The translations under genes and the position numbers were made by a program. A stretch of 64,000 bases of DNA from Paragyromitra xinjiangensis (lineage: Eukaryota; Ascomycota; Pezizomycetes; Pezizales; Discinaceae). Where the stretch lies: assembly GCA_038503065.1 (NCBI GenBank), contig JBCAMK010000014.1, positions 930,001 through 994,000 on the forward strand, given 5' to 3'. Position 1 is the stretch's first letter; the number at the start of each line of letters is the position of its first letter. Positions 18,501 through 31,602 of the stretch are shown in pieces. The notes beneath the pieces are model-generated. The model saw only the letters and a program-made list of their open reading frames with translations, was not told where the DNA came from and searched no databases.

Positions 18501-21500
18501 ACACCATTCGCCTCTATTATCCTTCCCGAAATTAACCATCCAGCCAACCACGCGAGACTGGTGGGGATGCTTTGCTTTTTCCTTTTTCTCTCGCAAACGT
18601 GGTCAATCCGATCATTACCCCTACCCGCCTTTAGCTTACCGGCGACTATTGTCAGGAATTGCCCTTGCTCTCTCTCAGCTCTCGTCGGTAAACGCTCATT
18701 ACCGCCGTAAATCTGCGTTTACAGGGCTTATCGGTTGCGTTGAGCCGTTTCGAATTCCGGTTGCTGTCATCCACAGCCCTGAGCCTGAACGGCCGAGTGG
18801 CAGCCGAGAGGCGCACGGTGTCGTAGAAAAATGAAATAAAAACCTTGGCTATGATCTGCGGCTGCCATGCCACATGGAAAGAACGGATCAGGAACTATTC
18901 TAGAACGCGGCAGAAGACGTAGGTGACGGTTGGACGTGCCAGTTGGCAGGGAGGGCTTAGCTAGACACAAGAATAATAAGCGAACTCACGGAGCCGACCG
19001 GGCTAGCTCGTATGCGATCGGGATAATGTGATGCTCTGCGTCTGTGAAACACATCTTTTTTTTTTCTTTCCTTTCTTTTCTTTCTTTTCTCCGGCTTTCC
19101 GCGGGTATAGCTAAATTTAATATCCTTTCCGCCGGGGTCCCTTACTGTGCCCGTGCTCAAGTTTGTGCTATCCTATATGATGGATGTATAAGCGCAAACG
19201 AATTGGAATTCTTTCCCGATAAAATGCTGCAGCACGAGAAATAATAGGTACTACTTATTGAATGCAGCAGGGAAATTAATCGGAATTGGAAATTCCGTGA
19301 TGGGAATCACAGCCCTGATGCAGCGACAGGTCATGAGTCATGAGTCATGACCCAGTCCCATGCTGTGCCAGGATTCAGGTTTTCCAATGCCCAATCCCCT
19401 TTTCCTGCAGGATTGCCCTGCATATACTTGACACGGGATCGGTGGGTAAACTGGCTGGCGGACTAGAGTAGGTATTCGTTCATACTGCAGGATCGGCTGC
19501 CTAAGATTGAATTTTCAATACCATGTTGCTATTATTACATGTATGTACCTGTACCCGCCCTTGCGAAAAATTTACAGTATGATGAGATGTGCTGCACAGT
19601 GTGATGAATGCACTGGCAGGAATGCAAATCCCTCGCCTCAGGAGTTTGAGTAAACTTGCTGAAATATGAGGCAGGCTACACTTGAGGTGCCAGTAGAGTA
19701 TGCGTGGGATTTTCGTTCCCGCCTACGGCTGTTTCGCTTGACGTGGCTAGATCTTCGCTCGGCCAGATAGACGAAGCATCCATGGCATCAACTCAAATCC
19801 CTAGGGAAGTGCTGTCACTACTAGGTCAGCAGTGTGTCGAGGCTTTCAGCTCTTCGCCTGTCCTTTCGTTCCCTGTTTTCTCCCCCGACTAACCGGATCA
19901 AGCTCGATGCTCCCCCCCCCCACAAAATCGACTTCAAATGCATGGCCACTGACAAGCATCCTTGCTTCACCGTCTTTACAGCTCGGCGCATCGGTCAAAG
20001 CTTCCCTCGTGGGCGTGGGCCCTGCAGCGTAAAACGTGGTACCTGGTCTCAGTGCTGCGCCACAAATTTGTTTGAGTCGTGCACAAAATTTGGATGATCG
20101 GATTTGTGCGGAAATCCCTCCCTCAGGGTGACGCTAATTATGATATCGCTTTTTAATCGTGCGATTCTTTTCACACTTCCGGTTTGTGGTGGGAAGCTGA
20201 CGAGGCCATCGCTGATGGAGCTGACCGGATTGACACCGAATTGCCAAATGTCTGCACCATCCTTCGGCTCCAGTGCCAGCCATAGCTACATGTAGATTCT
20301 TAACCCCCTAAACAACAACCACTATGCATTTGCAATGTACGACGTAGTACTACCTGTAGGGATACACGAACTCGGTTTGGTGAACCAATTGGTTCCGTTA
20401 ACCTGGTTGTGGGTCGGTTGTGGGTCGAGTGTGACACCTGCCAGACATCATCTGATTTGTTGGGAATGTTTCTTTGGTGATCGAGTCGACCTTCCGCTTC
20501 TATTCATTGTTTGTTTTTAGGCAGTAGATAGAGGAGCTCCTCGTAAGCCTTCAAGGTCGCCGTTTACCGGCTATCGTGGTTAACGGATCACACAATACAT
20601 CGAAACTCGTGGAGAGCCAATGACCGCATAACCACTTAGCTCAGGCCACCTACAGGCAGAAAGCTTGGTCCCAGGCAACGCCCTCATCTCGCCGCCTTAT
20701 CCCGCCATTCGGTTACTGGAAATAAACTAAGTAAGCGAAGGAGATCAAGTCAGAATATGTACCAGATCGGACACTTCTATCCGGTCATGGTTACATAAAA
20801 TGGCCGGTACCTGACTCGAAACACTTCCCCAACTTTTTTAGCTTCAGCTCCGCCACAATATCCTGCACACAAGAGTACGTAACCTTTGCTACATGCATCC
20901 CTTGCCGAGACCGTTACCAAGATCTTAAGATCGGTCCCAGTAAGCTGGCTGGCCATTTGAAGCAACAGTGTGCGAAGAGACCGGGGGAGGCTCTGCAAAC
21001 CGTCACTTTCAGCTGAACGTGAGGTCTCAGGGGATGGACAATGTGACCAGCAGTGTTAGATTGCCCTTTTTAGCAGAGTTTCCGTGACGCGTATTCCCAA
21101 GTGAATTTACTTACTTCTTCCGTCGACCGTTTCGCCACACGGCCTTCGAGTATGCTAGGGGACTGATAGATCGGTAGATTTTTAACTTAAAGTTGTGGCT
21201 GTGCACGGCTCTTCTCTTTTATGTATATCAACCATTGGCCCCCCACTCCATCTTGAAAGCGCATCTTGCCTTGGAGGGTGTTATTCGATGCTCATCACTT
21301 TCCAAGAGAAACATTGCCGTTTCCCACGACGCGCGTAACGTGTCGACTTACTCCTTCCTGCCTCAGGGCTTCCCCAAGGCCAACTCCCTATATTGATCTT
21401 TACATATTTTCAAGGCTTTCTTATAAATTACCTTGACAATATTACAAACGCATGGATATGATGGAGTTAGTGTGGTGGATTTCGGAAGTTGCGCGGGATG

Positions 21501-24500
21501 ATATGCAGGGGTTATTGCCGATACACCGAGGTCGTAAGGGAATGATTAATTAATCAGCAAAGGTGTTTGTGAATCATTACCGGCTACAGCATCTACAGCT
21601 ACACAAAGTCTAGATGCAATGGAGTTAACGGAAGTAGCAATTCTGATACGAGGCTGCTGCTGTCTGCCTTGGATTTTCCCTCAGATGCTTCTAGCACCCC
21701 CAGGAATCTTCCAGGTAAAATGTTTTCACGATGCTTTGAAAGTTGTGCCTAATCATGTTCAATCATTACCTTTGATTACCTAATCAGGGGTATTCGCATG
21801 AAGTGTATATTTTGACAGCACCTGTGCAAAAACACATAGCCCGAAGGTAGAGACAGCAAACGATTAATAGATATCAATTTAGCTCTCTATCATTCTAACT
21901 TAGGGGCATGCGACTCGCAGCGAAGCGCTTCTCCACATGAGTCGTTTCGAAACTAAGAATGTTGCGCTGGCTGCGACTGCTAGGATTAGCCTAACTTGCA
22001 TGTGGCTTGGCAACGAGTTTTCATTAGCTTGGCCAATTGCAGTGCAGTTGAGCCCGAAGGCTCATGCAGGGTGCCTCGAGTTTGCTCGCCTTCTTTTTCG
22101 CCTTCTTGAGGCACGCAAGTGCTAATGGTTGGCTTTTGTGTTGTTTCCTGTTGCGCAGTACCGTTTTGGGCGTATTCGTGTCCTTTCGCAAACAAACATG
22201 TCAAATTTGCGAAAGCCAAGTTTTTAATTGCTCTAGCCTCATTGCCCATCAAGAACAGTTGTCCCAACAGTTGTTGAACAAGGCAGCTCGATTCTGAAAA
22301 GAGCCCCACTACCAGGAGCTGAACTCGAGAGCTATGTTGGAATACCTTGTTTGAAATCTTACCGTATCGTGTTTGGCAGCTGGCCTAAATCCAACTACAA
22401 CCACAGCCATGTCATTTCACTGAGTCCTCGCCGTAAGATACGCGTAGCTGTGCAGCCTTGATTCCCTGGTTAGTGGGTCTACAGATACCGGTCGGTACCG
22501 GATCTGGCTAAGAAATCATTTCCTGTCACATGACCATCAAACGATGAGTCATCCGTCAAAGTCAGATGTTGACCGCACTAGGTGAGTCATCGGTGAATGA
22601 CACTCCGAATCTAAGCAGTCTGCTCATAAGCATTCCTTTCAGAGCTCGGAATCGGAGGGTTTGAGCTCCGGGTAGTTATTTTTGTGGTTGGCTGCGCAAG
22701 CAATCTAAATGGCAAGTGTAACTCAAATACGATGCATGACGGGTAACTTCCATAGGTGTTTTCTGTGCCTGTTATTCTGACAGGTTACTTGTGAACGAAT
22801 CTAAAGAGGCTTGAATTGTTCTCGATTGTTCGAACGTTCTCCTATTTTTTGCACTGCAGAGTGGGCTATGCGATTAAGGACGGTTAGCGAGACTCCGAGG
22901 TTGACTTTGTGGCAAAAAGCTGGGTTGAGATAATTTTAGTAGATCAGTAATCTGCATCAATAGGTTTTTATACAAATAAGGTTAGTTACTGGTCGAGTGA
23001 TGGTTTATGCTCAAATGTGGCGGTGCGTTTGGTTTGTTCTACCCAAGTTTTCTGAAAGATCAGCTGACGCACAAGATGCAATATAATGGCCTTGAGACGC
23101 GGCCTGATGGGTAGGACATTGTTGGGTGGGGATGGAATGATGGCTGTGGGGTTGTGTTGGCCTTGCTGTTTGACGGGTGGGTAAAATCTTCCTCTTGACT
23201 TGCGTGTCTAACCTCAGTAGAAAGACGTCAGTGATTGTAGATGTAGGAGTATCCCATAGTTCGGTAAAGCTGCCCCTCCTTGAGGGGGCTAGAATATGGT
23301 TGGTTAGTTTATAATTGACTAAGTTATCATTCAGTGTCTAGTCACCGCCACTTTGGGGGGGGGGGGCAGCATTTTCTACCGGATTATGGGATAGACGTGT
23401 GATAAAATCCACCAACCTAGTAGCGTGAAGTTTTCCTCGAGGCGAAAGTGGACACCTGGCACATGTCCCGGAGAATAGCTACTTATTTGAGCCATACTTA
23501 GTGGCAACATCAATATCTCGTCGAATATGCCTGAAAACTTTTATGCAGCTGAATCCCAACAGTTTCTGTCGTATAGAATGAATTATAATTATATCCCCTC
23601 TGCTCCAGCCAAGAAAAGCCAAATATCTGGTCTGCCGAAGAGGTTAGAGATGTCCACATCTGAAGTTCTTTAGAGGTTGCTGCATATCACATGTTTGATG
23701 TGCAAAGGGGGGTCAAAGGCCCAGCCCCCCGTAGATTAGCCCCCCGTAAAATTGACCTTGTGTAAAGCGCGGTAAGGTTCCTACAAAGGACAAGATTGTC
23801 CCAAGCTTGGTCGCTTCAAGTGGTCTGAGCCTCGTGGATTCGTATTCTGGAACTGAGCGCAGGTTTTGGAAGATCTCATGATTGCCATTCCCTACCTAAC
23901 CCAGAGAAATTACCCACGAGTTTGCTTCTTACCGCCCTTTGCCCTGCCAGGTAAGCGATTCCGGCTGTTTGTTCCTTAGGCCATAGTAGATGGAATAAGT
24001 CCACGGTAATTCGTCACTAAAGAAACTCGAGAATTCAGCTAAGCTCAGTTAAGCTCAGCTTTTTTCGAGTCCTTAATACTTCTAATTCCGGTCTAAGATC
24101 TCACAGAAAGCGCTGTAGAATTATGAGTTGCTCTTGGGGCATCTCTTTAATACTTTGCTTGTGTTCAAAAAAATAAAACGAGTGATAATACATGATTTAA
24201 ACTGAGCCTATGACTCATACCGAGCATCAGGAGGGGCCTGAAAAGAGCACAAGAGACTCATAGGAGTTTTTTAAGAAGTTGGTGGGCTGAAGGACGAGGA
24301 TGTAAGTTGACTTAATGAGTACTAAGATATAGGCACATACTTTTGCTCTGCGCCAAAAACTTTGTTGTAAAACGAGAGAAGGAGGTGGAATAATACTACT
24401 AGCCAATCTTCATCGTCCTGGTTATTACCGTTGATCTCTAAAAGCTCCTCTGCTATGTTTCTTTTTTGAATTTTTTGAATTTTACTAGGTTCTTTGGCTC

Positions 24501-25469
24501 TAAAGGTCATATGAAATTACATGTAGTCTTTGGTACCGGTGGGAATACCAGATAGAGTTCAAAAATTTGCTGGGAAGCGGTAGGCTATAGGTAGAGTAAG
24601 ACCTTATTTAGAATTCTCTGTATAGCTAGATCTCTGTAATATATACTTCCCATGTTTTTACTTGGAAGAAATCGTTATTTTTTCCCGTGAATTTCGAAAT
24701 TTACTAACTTTCGTATTTCCCCGTACGTTAGCGTTGCTTCACCTGAAGCCGTATCACGAAATATATGTTTCTACCTAGGGACCGTATATACACGTAAGCG
24801 CCGAATTGACTCAACTAGTAGGCTACCCTTAATTGGAAAATGGCTACACATGAATTTGGTATGACAAGCTAAATCACCCTCCATCCCTTCAGTGTATTTT
24901 CTGTGTTGGTTTGGTTTGTGTCGGCTGGCCACTTTTGATGGTAGGGCTTTGGGGCTTGATCATCGAGAGTATGGTACGAGAAAGATAAGTGAATTTGATG
25001 TGATGGTCTGCTCCAGATAAGGGATCTTTACTGTGGTAAATCATCCTAGCTGAATCGCGAACTGGTGGTTTGAGTATCGATTCCATTTCTATTACGGTTG
25101 CCAATTCACTTATTTGTTTTGGGTAATGTTGAATTAGTCGGTTACCATTCGAAGGCGGTAGGGTTAGTTGAATGCCATATTAACAAAGTGGCTGATAGTC
25201 ATTGGCTTATTAATACAATAGCATTGGTCAGCGTGTATAAGATATAAAACTTCAAAGCAGCTAGCCAGCCCCAGACCTTCCATTTGAGCTTATTGACGAT
25301 TAATTAACAGCCTCGAGTAGTAGCTCATTCTAGACAAAACCAAGTGTACACACGGTACAATTGGCTACAATAATATCTCGTTCCTAGCACCGTCGGTACC
25401 TAGTTATGGCTTTTTACGTAAACCTATGCTTGTCCGGGTTTCCGATATCCTGGCCTAGTTATTCCTATA
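15570..25469. other. Gene desert of about 9.9 kb
   Basis: No supported gene on either strand. The first 0.5-1 kb upstream of the zinc-finger gene is pyrimidine/purine-rich promoter or 5' UTR DNA. The rest holds scattered short frames with no domain or signal. Visible structure is limited to a CAGT microsatellite (17709-17733), an 11-12 base G run near 23354, paired TGAGTCA sites (19334-19347; 22545-22551; 22583-22589), and TACATGTA at 17639, 19536, 20287 and 24518. Minus-strand frames at 24322-24510 and 24889-25104 look slightly protein-like but have no partner exons I can support. Confidence 0.5.
17709..17733. repeat. CAGT microsatellite
   Basis: Six consecutive GTCA units plus a partial unit form a simple tetranucleotide repeat in non-coding DNA. 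It is ordinary in itself and useful only as a polymorphic marker. Confidence 0.9.
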
Positions 25470-25968
25470 TTAGCTCTGGATAAGAGCCGGAATAGACCCG
25501 GGACGAAAGGGGAAAGGAATTTTCAAGAGGAAAAGAGAATACCCACTCCCAAAGACCAAAATCATCAAGAGGATAAATGTGGCGAAGCACAACACAAGGC
25601 CTATGGTACTGGTCCAATTAATCCATTCCATTTGGAAACACCTATTCCTCGAGATTGAAAATTTAGATCTGAGGGTAGTTTTAGGGCTTAGAGTAGTTGA
25701 GTGCTATCATTGGGGTATACCTAGATCTGTATCTGGAGTAGATTAACTCGCAAGTTTGCTCTGGCGGAGACCCCGGTAGGTCATCTGCTTCGTTGGCGGC
25801 GAGGTTTTCACGGGAGGTGTTATCATGAGAATGATTCCTGTGAGATTGGTTTGCTCCATCAAGTTGGGCTTCTAAATCAGTTTCTGCATCTGCACGAGCT
25901 TTTCCTTTTCCTTTCACGGTTGAGGTTTTCGGTGAAGCAAGAAGCTTGCTAGTCTCATTTGGGACCAT
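25470..25968 (-). CDS. Small single-pass membrane protein (about 148 aa), unknown
   Basis: Two exons, 25721-25968 and 25470-25668, join across a 52-bp GT..AG intron with the frame kept (phase 2). Residues 1-80 are hydrophilic and charged (MVPNETSKLLASPKTSTVKG; KGKARADAETDLEAQ). Residues about 100-125 form a strong membrane helix (TSTIGLVLCFATFILLMILV), followed by a short tail. The topology is that of a type II or tail-region membrane protein. The region before the start is pyrimidine-rich on this strand (about 26090-26230), as in fungal promoters. The 3' end is uncertain because a second intron could begin after the helix at a GTATTC donor. I recognise no family. Confidence 0.5.
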
Positions 25969-27423
25969 TGCTGACGAATGAATAATGTGGATCATAACTG
26001 AGCTAGGGCAGTGAAGGAGTTATTGAGGGAGAGCGATATTCTAGGTTGTGAACGGATATAGCGAAGGAGATAACGGATAAGAGGGGGTAAGTGAGAGGAA
26101 TAATAAGTGAAGGAGGTGGGGTGAAGGGGTGCGAGCTTAGGGATGAGGAGGGTAGGAGGGAAGATGGGGATAACAGCAGGAATAGCAGAAGGAAGGAGAG
26201 GAAGGAGAGGAAGGAAGAGGGGGGAGGGGAAGTATGGGAGGGAACGGATTGAAATAAACGATAAGGCAGTCATAGGATCGAGAGGCCTCAAAATATTTGG
26301 CTTGGATACACTGATAATGGTGTAAACGATAAATTCTTCCATCGTGTTCTGGTACATGGGTACCGCTATGTCTGGTAATGCGAGCTGAGCTGTATAAAAA
26401 CTAACACATACGTACAGAGGGAGAAAATGATTGTGTACCTGTGTTTATTAACACCATATCCAAAGATTAGGTGATAAGGAGGTATTCTATGTTTATTGAA
26501 GGTTCGGAGTTCGTGAGCGTCATATGATTGATCTGTGGTAGCTTTGCGGTCTATACATATCCCAACGGTAGTGATAGATATCGTGCCGAGAAAGATCTTT
26601 GAACAATTCTCCTTTGTGGCATCTTTGCCTTTGGTAGGCACCTTCCCACAGACAGTCTCTTCGTCCGGTGTCCAGGAGCTCGGCGTTTTCTGAGACCACC
26701 ATTTTGGACTGAATATCGCTTTTTGAAGCCTGGGTTCTGTTGCTTAAACCAGTAAGTCACAAAGAATAATGGATCTTTGTGAATAGTATCTATCGCTAAT
26801 CTACTCTTGAAACTTTCACGAACAAAAGGTCCTGGCATTAACCATATATCACTCGCTCACCCGAGTAATCTCAGATTCTGGAAAAGATCAGTCAATGCCA
26901 GAAGCGTTGTCTACTACGAATAGGCTCAGTCGCTCCAGGTCCATCAAAGTGTAGATAAGATGAGTTGGGGATAGAGGATATCTTCATCAGCACATTCCTG
27001 CTGAGGTTCAGTCTGCAGCCGTTCGCCAAGCCGCGTACTGATCCCGGACATTCCCAGCCACACGGATTGCAACCGCGGCAACAACAAAGGACGCGACGTC
27101 TGACTCGCACCGTAAACAACCTCTTTCCCGACCTTCACACGGGCCAAACAAAAGCCATGGGCATGTCTTCCTCCACAGGCAATGGCTATTGTTCCTATCA
27201 CGCATGATCGTCAAATATCACCACCGTAGCCAGCCGTCCATTCGCTATTACTTCTTATTGCTCCATGATTTTGCGCTTCAAATTCTTATGCAAGTGTTGC
27301 TGAGGAGTGGTCGTCCATGCAACCCTCACAAACCTCAGACGATACCGGTAATGCTGTCGCATCACGTCCGAGATATCAATACACACAGGCAGGTAAATTG
27401 TCTCCGTCAGGTTCGAATTCCAG
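25969..27423. other. Unresolved region; possible minus-strand exons
   Basis: The segment 25992-26357 is CT-rich on the minus strand and probably leader or promoter DNA. Between 26366 and 27207 several partly overlapping minus-strand frames look protein-like, for example one ending near 26460 with RIPPYHLIFGYGVNKHR and one starting MPGPFVRESFKSRLAIDTIH at 26838. I could not join them into a gene that keeps frame. Either an intron-rich gene lies here or these are chance frames. The 5' exon of Sfi1 may also lie at 27200-27423. Confidence 0.35.
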
Positions 27424-30400
27424 GTGATTTCTACATCGAAAGTTTTGACAGCTAACAAAATTGTAACGAAAGATCTCCAAACCCTCCATGAGATCGTTTC
27501 GCTTGCAACCGTGTTCCCGGGAAAATCATCGTTCCGAGCGATCTGGAGAGCTTACGATGTGGTCCTCGCTGCACGCAACGTCAACCCGGCGCATGATAGC
27601 ACTTACTTCAGATTTATACTTCAGCTACAAGGGGTTGAGGGGAGAGACATTTATGATAGATTTATGGTCCTCCTTGCTGTATATATTCCCATTCCACATG
27701 GTATCTGGCTAGTGAGGAGTACCCAGCGCTGACGAATATCACGGGCACAGGCGCATGGCATCAACGTGTCCGAACAGACTTTCCTGGAAACGCCGGCGGC
27801 GACGACCGAGTTTACTCGCCAGCGTTACGAAGAAGCTCGTCAGCGCCGCGACCGCTCTTCTCAAGGAATTACTCCCGCATTCTCGGATGACTCGTACCAA
27901 GCTGAAAACGAAGCGCCGCGCCAGCTTCGCAGTGTCTCTTCTCGTCGAACAAGCCGCAGCTCATCCAGGCCCCTCCGTGGGGGCGCAAACGGTGGCTCCA
28001 ATAGCTCACCCACCCGAGAAGCTGTCGTAGCGGCTGAATTAGCCGCCCGTGCTCATCGCGAGGAAGTTCGTGCGCGCCGGGAACGTTCCGAAGTAGCAGC
28101 CGCACAGGCTGCGGCGCTTGCTGCAGCAACCACTGAGGAGGAGGAGGGAGAAGGAGAAGATGGAGAGGATATCCCACGTGCCAGGGTACCCTCAGATGCG
28201 GCAGATGCACTGTATAGTGTCCGCATGAAAGCTATCATCCGGGACTATTTCCGTCACTGGCACACTCTAACAGTAAAACGAGTGGTACGTCATCAATATC
28301 TCGAACAAATGGCGACCCGAGTCGACCGGAGGATTTTATTAGGACAAGCGTTTAACATTTTACAGGAAAAGCGATGGTTCGCGCTCGTCGAGGAGCGGAC
28401 AGAGCGCCGCTACAATACCATATTGGCTATGAAAGTGTGGAGAGTGTGGGTACAAAAGACAGCGGCTATTGTACAAAGGACGCATGAAGTGCGACAGCGG
28501 ATTCTAGTGCGGAAGTATTTTAACACGTGGCGCACGATCGTGGTCGAAAACGAAGAGAAGATTCGCCTTTTTCAGCTGAGCAACGCATTTTGGAAGTGGC
28601 GTGAGCGAGTACAGGAGAGGGCGCGAGTGACAGTGGTCGCGCAAAGAGTTTATGAGACGAACCTAGGCCATAGAGCATACTGGACATGGTTTTTTCAGTT
28701 GTGTGGGATATTGGGGACAAGGAGACATGATAGATTACTTCGTGAACAGGCGTTTGATGCCTGGGTTGGGAGGACAGAGAGAGTCATCCAAATGAATCGT
28801 ATGGCCGATGCCTTTTATCGACGACGCACGCTACAGGTCATATTCAATCACTGGTCGGAGCGTACGATTATTTGTCTAGAGCAAGAAGCAGCTGCAGAGG
28901 ATCATGCAGAGTGGAAACTTACTGAACGGACGTTCGTTAATTGGCAACGACAAGCACGGATGGCTCCGCTAGTGGTCGCTATGGATGAGTATGTCAATGA
29001 TCGGATAATGAGTAATTTCATCACACTCTGGTGGGAACGAACAAGGCAAGCGCAATCGGCAGAGGCTACCGCTCAACGAAAATCACTACAGCTTGGCCTG
29101 AAAATATGGCGACTCCGCCTGCGACAAAGAGTCATGGTGGAGCAGATCCAGTATAGGCTGCAGATCTCGGTGGTGGGAAATTGGATCATCCAAACCCGAC
29201 TTCGCGGATTTCAACAGCATAAGGCAGAACGCTTGTGTCATTCTGCGTTTCTTCATTGGTATTACCGTCGCCGTGCATTGGCACTGAAGCTTGAGCAGGT
29301 AGCTGAGCAAGTCACCACTCTTCATAACCGTGGAACAGCAAGAACCTTCCTTATCAGTTTGAAGCAACGGTTTCGGTTTCGCCAGCATGAGGAAGCTGCG
29401 GCTAGAGCTTTTAACACCGGACTGGTACTAGGAAAAGCATTATCTCGCTGGCGCTTCAAGACCCAACGAATTCAGTTTATGCGGCAAATGGAAGTTGATG
29501 CCACCAGAATCCACCAGTCACATATACTAAGCAAAGCGCTAGGCCGTTGGCGTGTTAAAACCGATCTCTGCAGAATGTACGATGACTGGGCGGAGGATGC
29601 AGTCTACTACTTTACGGTGCGGAGGACGATGCATAAGTGGAAAGCAGCGTTTAAGAGTCACCGGAGGAATAGGTTAAGAGAAGCGTTCCACATACAAGCT
29701 AGGAAGACGAAACGGAAGCTCGCCGAGAGAGTGCTGGAACACTGGATAGCGAAGTTTGACCATATCTACTACTTAAACGACGCTGCGCAGGACTTTAGCC
29801 AGAGACAAGCTGAAAATGCTGCCGCGCATTCACTTCGGCTCTGGCGGTTGCAGAACGAAGAAATTACCAACCTACAACCCATAGCTGAGCAATTCAACCG
29901 AATCCGCTTGCTCCATACCTATCTACAGGTCTGGATCGACCACCGAAATTATATCCATGAATTGAACCAGCATGCCGAGATCACGTACGAAGGGCAGAGC
30001 GCCAGGATCGCATTAAAATATTTCCAGGTTTGGGAGACAGCTGGATGGCACCTCAAAATCCTGCGTATGACCGGGGACAGGTTCGAGAGAAAGCGCTATA
30101 AGAATTTGCTTAAGAGCTGGAAGAACGCTGCACTGGAGAGAATAGAGAGTAGGACGTGGTTAGAAGGTCGGGGCATCGACGACACCATCGACGAAGGTTT
30201 TGGTGTAGAATGGATGGAGCCGTTAAGCGCGGGCCAAGCGCCTCCTCCCGCACGGGCCCAGGAGCATCCTAGAGTACAAGAGCTGGGGCGGAGTGTATTC
30301 GGTCAAAGTGTTCGGGGTGGTCAGGAATCATTGAGACGGAGCGTACTGGGCCAGTCCGTGGCGGGGCCGAGCGTTAGGGGTACCCCAGGAAAAGGAAGTT

Positions 30401-30582
30401 TGTTACTCCAGACACCAAGCTGGAGGACAGCGGGAAGGAGTAGGTTGCTCTCTAGGACGCCTGCGGGGAACTCGATGACACCGAGGAATATTATGCAGAC
30501 GCCAGGAAGCCCGTTGATGAGGTTTTCGAACAAGAGGGGAGGACAAGGGCTGCCAGCGATGGATGAGAGTCGGTATGAGTGA
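27424..30582 (+). CDS. SFI1: Sfi1-like spindle pole body / centrin-binding protein (5' end unresolved)
   Basis: Exons are (27424 or earlier)-27678 and 27751-30582, joined by a 72-bp intron with a CTGAC branch; about 1028 aa are visible. The N-terminal block (DLQTLHEIV...DSTYFRFILQLQGVEG) matches the conserved Sfi1 start region. The middle, residues about 220-890, is a long helical array of short repeats with a recurring Trp (FNTWRTIV, FWKWRERV, LSRWRFKT, LGRWRVKT), the pattern that binds one centrin (Cdc31) per repeat along the half-bridge of the spindle pole body. The C-terminus has many S/T-P sites (LLQTPSW, SRTPAG, MTPRN), as expected for Cdk control of duplication. There is no in-frame ATG in the clear coding part. 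The start must be in an upstream exon, perhaps via an ATG near 27352 and a 48-bp intron at 27424-27471. Confidence 0.85.
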
Positions 30583-31602
30583 TGTATGGATGTCTGCGCT
30601 GGGGTGGTGGTTTGGGATGTGGTGACTTCTGCGTACATTTTGTTTTTTTTATGATATCATTGTTTAAAAAGCGGGATGGGGTTTTGTTTTTCATAAACGG
30701 GATAGGAGTTGGCGGATGGCGCTCCACGGATCGCTTCTCTTTTTGGGTCATTAATTATTCAGGTGCCACTTTGTTTTATTCAACTGTGCGATAAGATTAT
30801 ACCTATTATTCGTGTATTATGATTAATTGTACTCACTAGTGCATTATTGCAACTAGGGAATAAAGCAAGAGAAGGATAACTACATGTAGTTGATGGAGAA
30901 AATCCGTCCGAGTTGCCTGCGAAGCTTTAGGTTTTATTCTCTATTGAAATCTTGCTAGGCTTGAGCTGGCTTTGACAAAAGTTTACTTGCTTGTATTTTG
31001 CAAGCTATGTACTTGGGCTTGAGAGGGTTTTATGGCAAATTACATGTAGGGCCGTTGGTTTGACCTTCTAGAAGCTACATGTAAATCTGATATGGAGGGC
31101 ACCTGCTAACCCTTCCCCGTAATGTCATGTCACGGTTTATCACTCACCTACTTTATGGACTGAAGACCGTTATTACTGACTAACAACTACATGTATCTAT
31201 TACGATGACTTAAACCCTATGGGTTTATTGATTTGGCCTCTACAGGGTTCTGGCTTGGTCACATCTGTTCTAGATAGGCATGTTGATACACACATACCTA
31301 CACCACGTCCTGGGATTGGCGGAGATGAAAGGACGGGATGATAGTGGGGGACGAGATGAGATGGGATGGAGATGATGAGATCGGAGTCTGGTATCGGTTC
31401 CATCGTCAGACCCCACGCCAAGCCAAGCCCAATATGATGCTTCAGGTCTCTCCATAACGACCTTTAACTCTCCCCTCAGCATCTCCTCATCTCGACAACC
31501 ACTGTCTCTATCTGGCATGCACCGCTCCTGGATTGATTCTATACAATAGTTTCTTCTCCTTCTTCCTCCTCCCTCCCCCTCTCCGCCACTCAACACTGCT
31601 CA
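30583..31602. other. Sfi1-RAV1 intergenic region
   Basis: About 1 kb without a gene. It holds four copies of TACATGTA (30881-30888, 31041-31048, 31076-31083, 31188-31195), the densest cluster in the window. The pyrimidine-rich stretch just before 31603 is the likely RAV1 promoter and leader. Confidence 0.6.
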
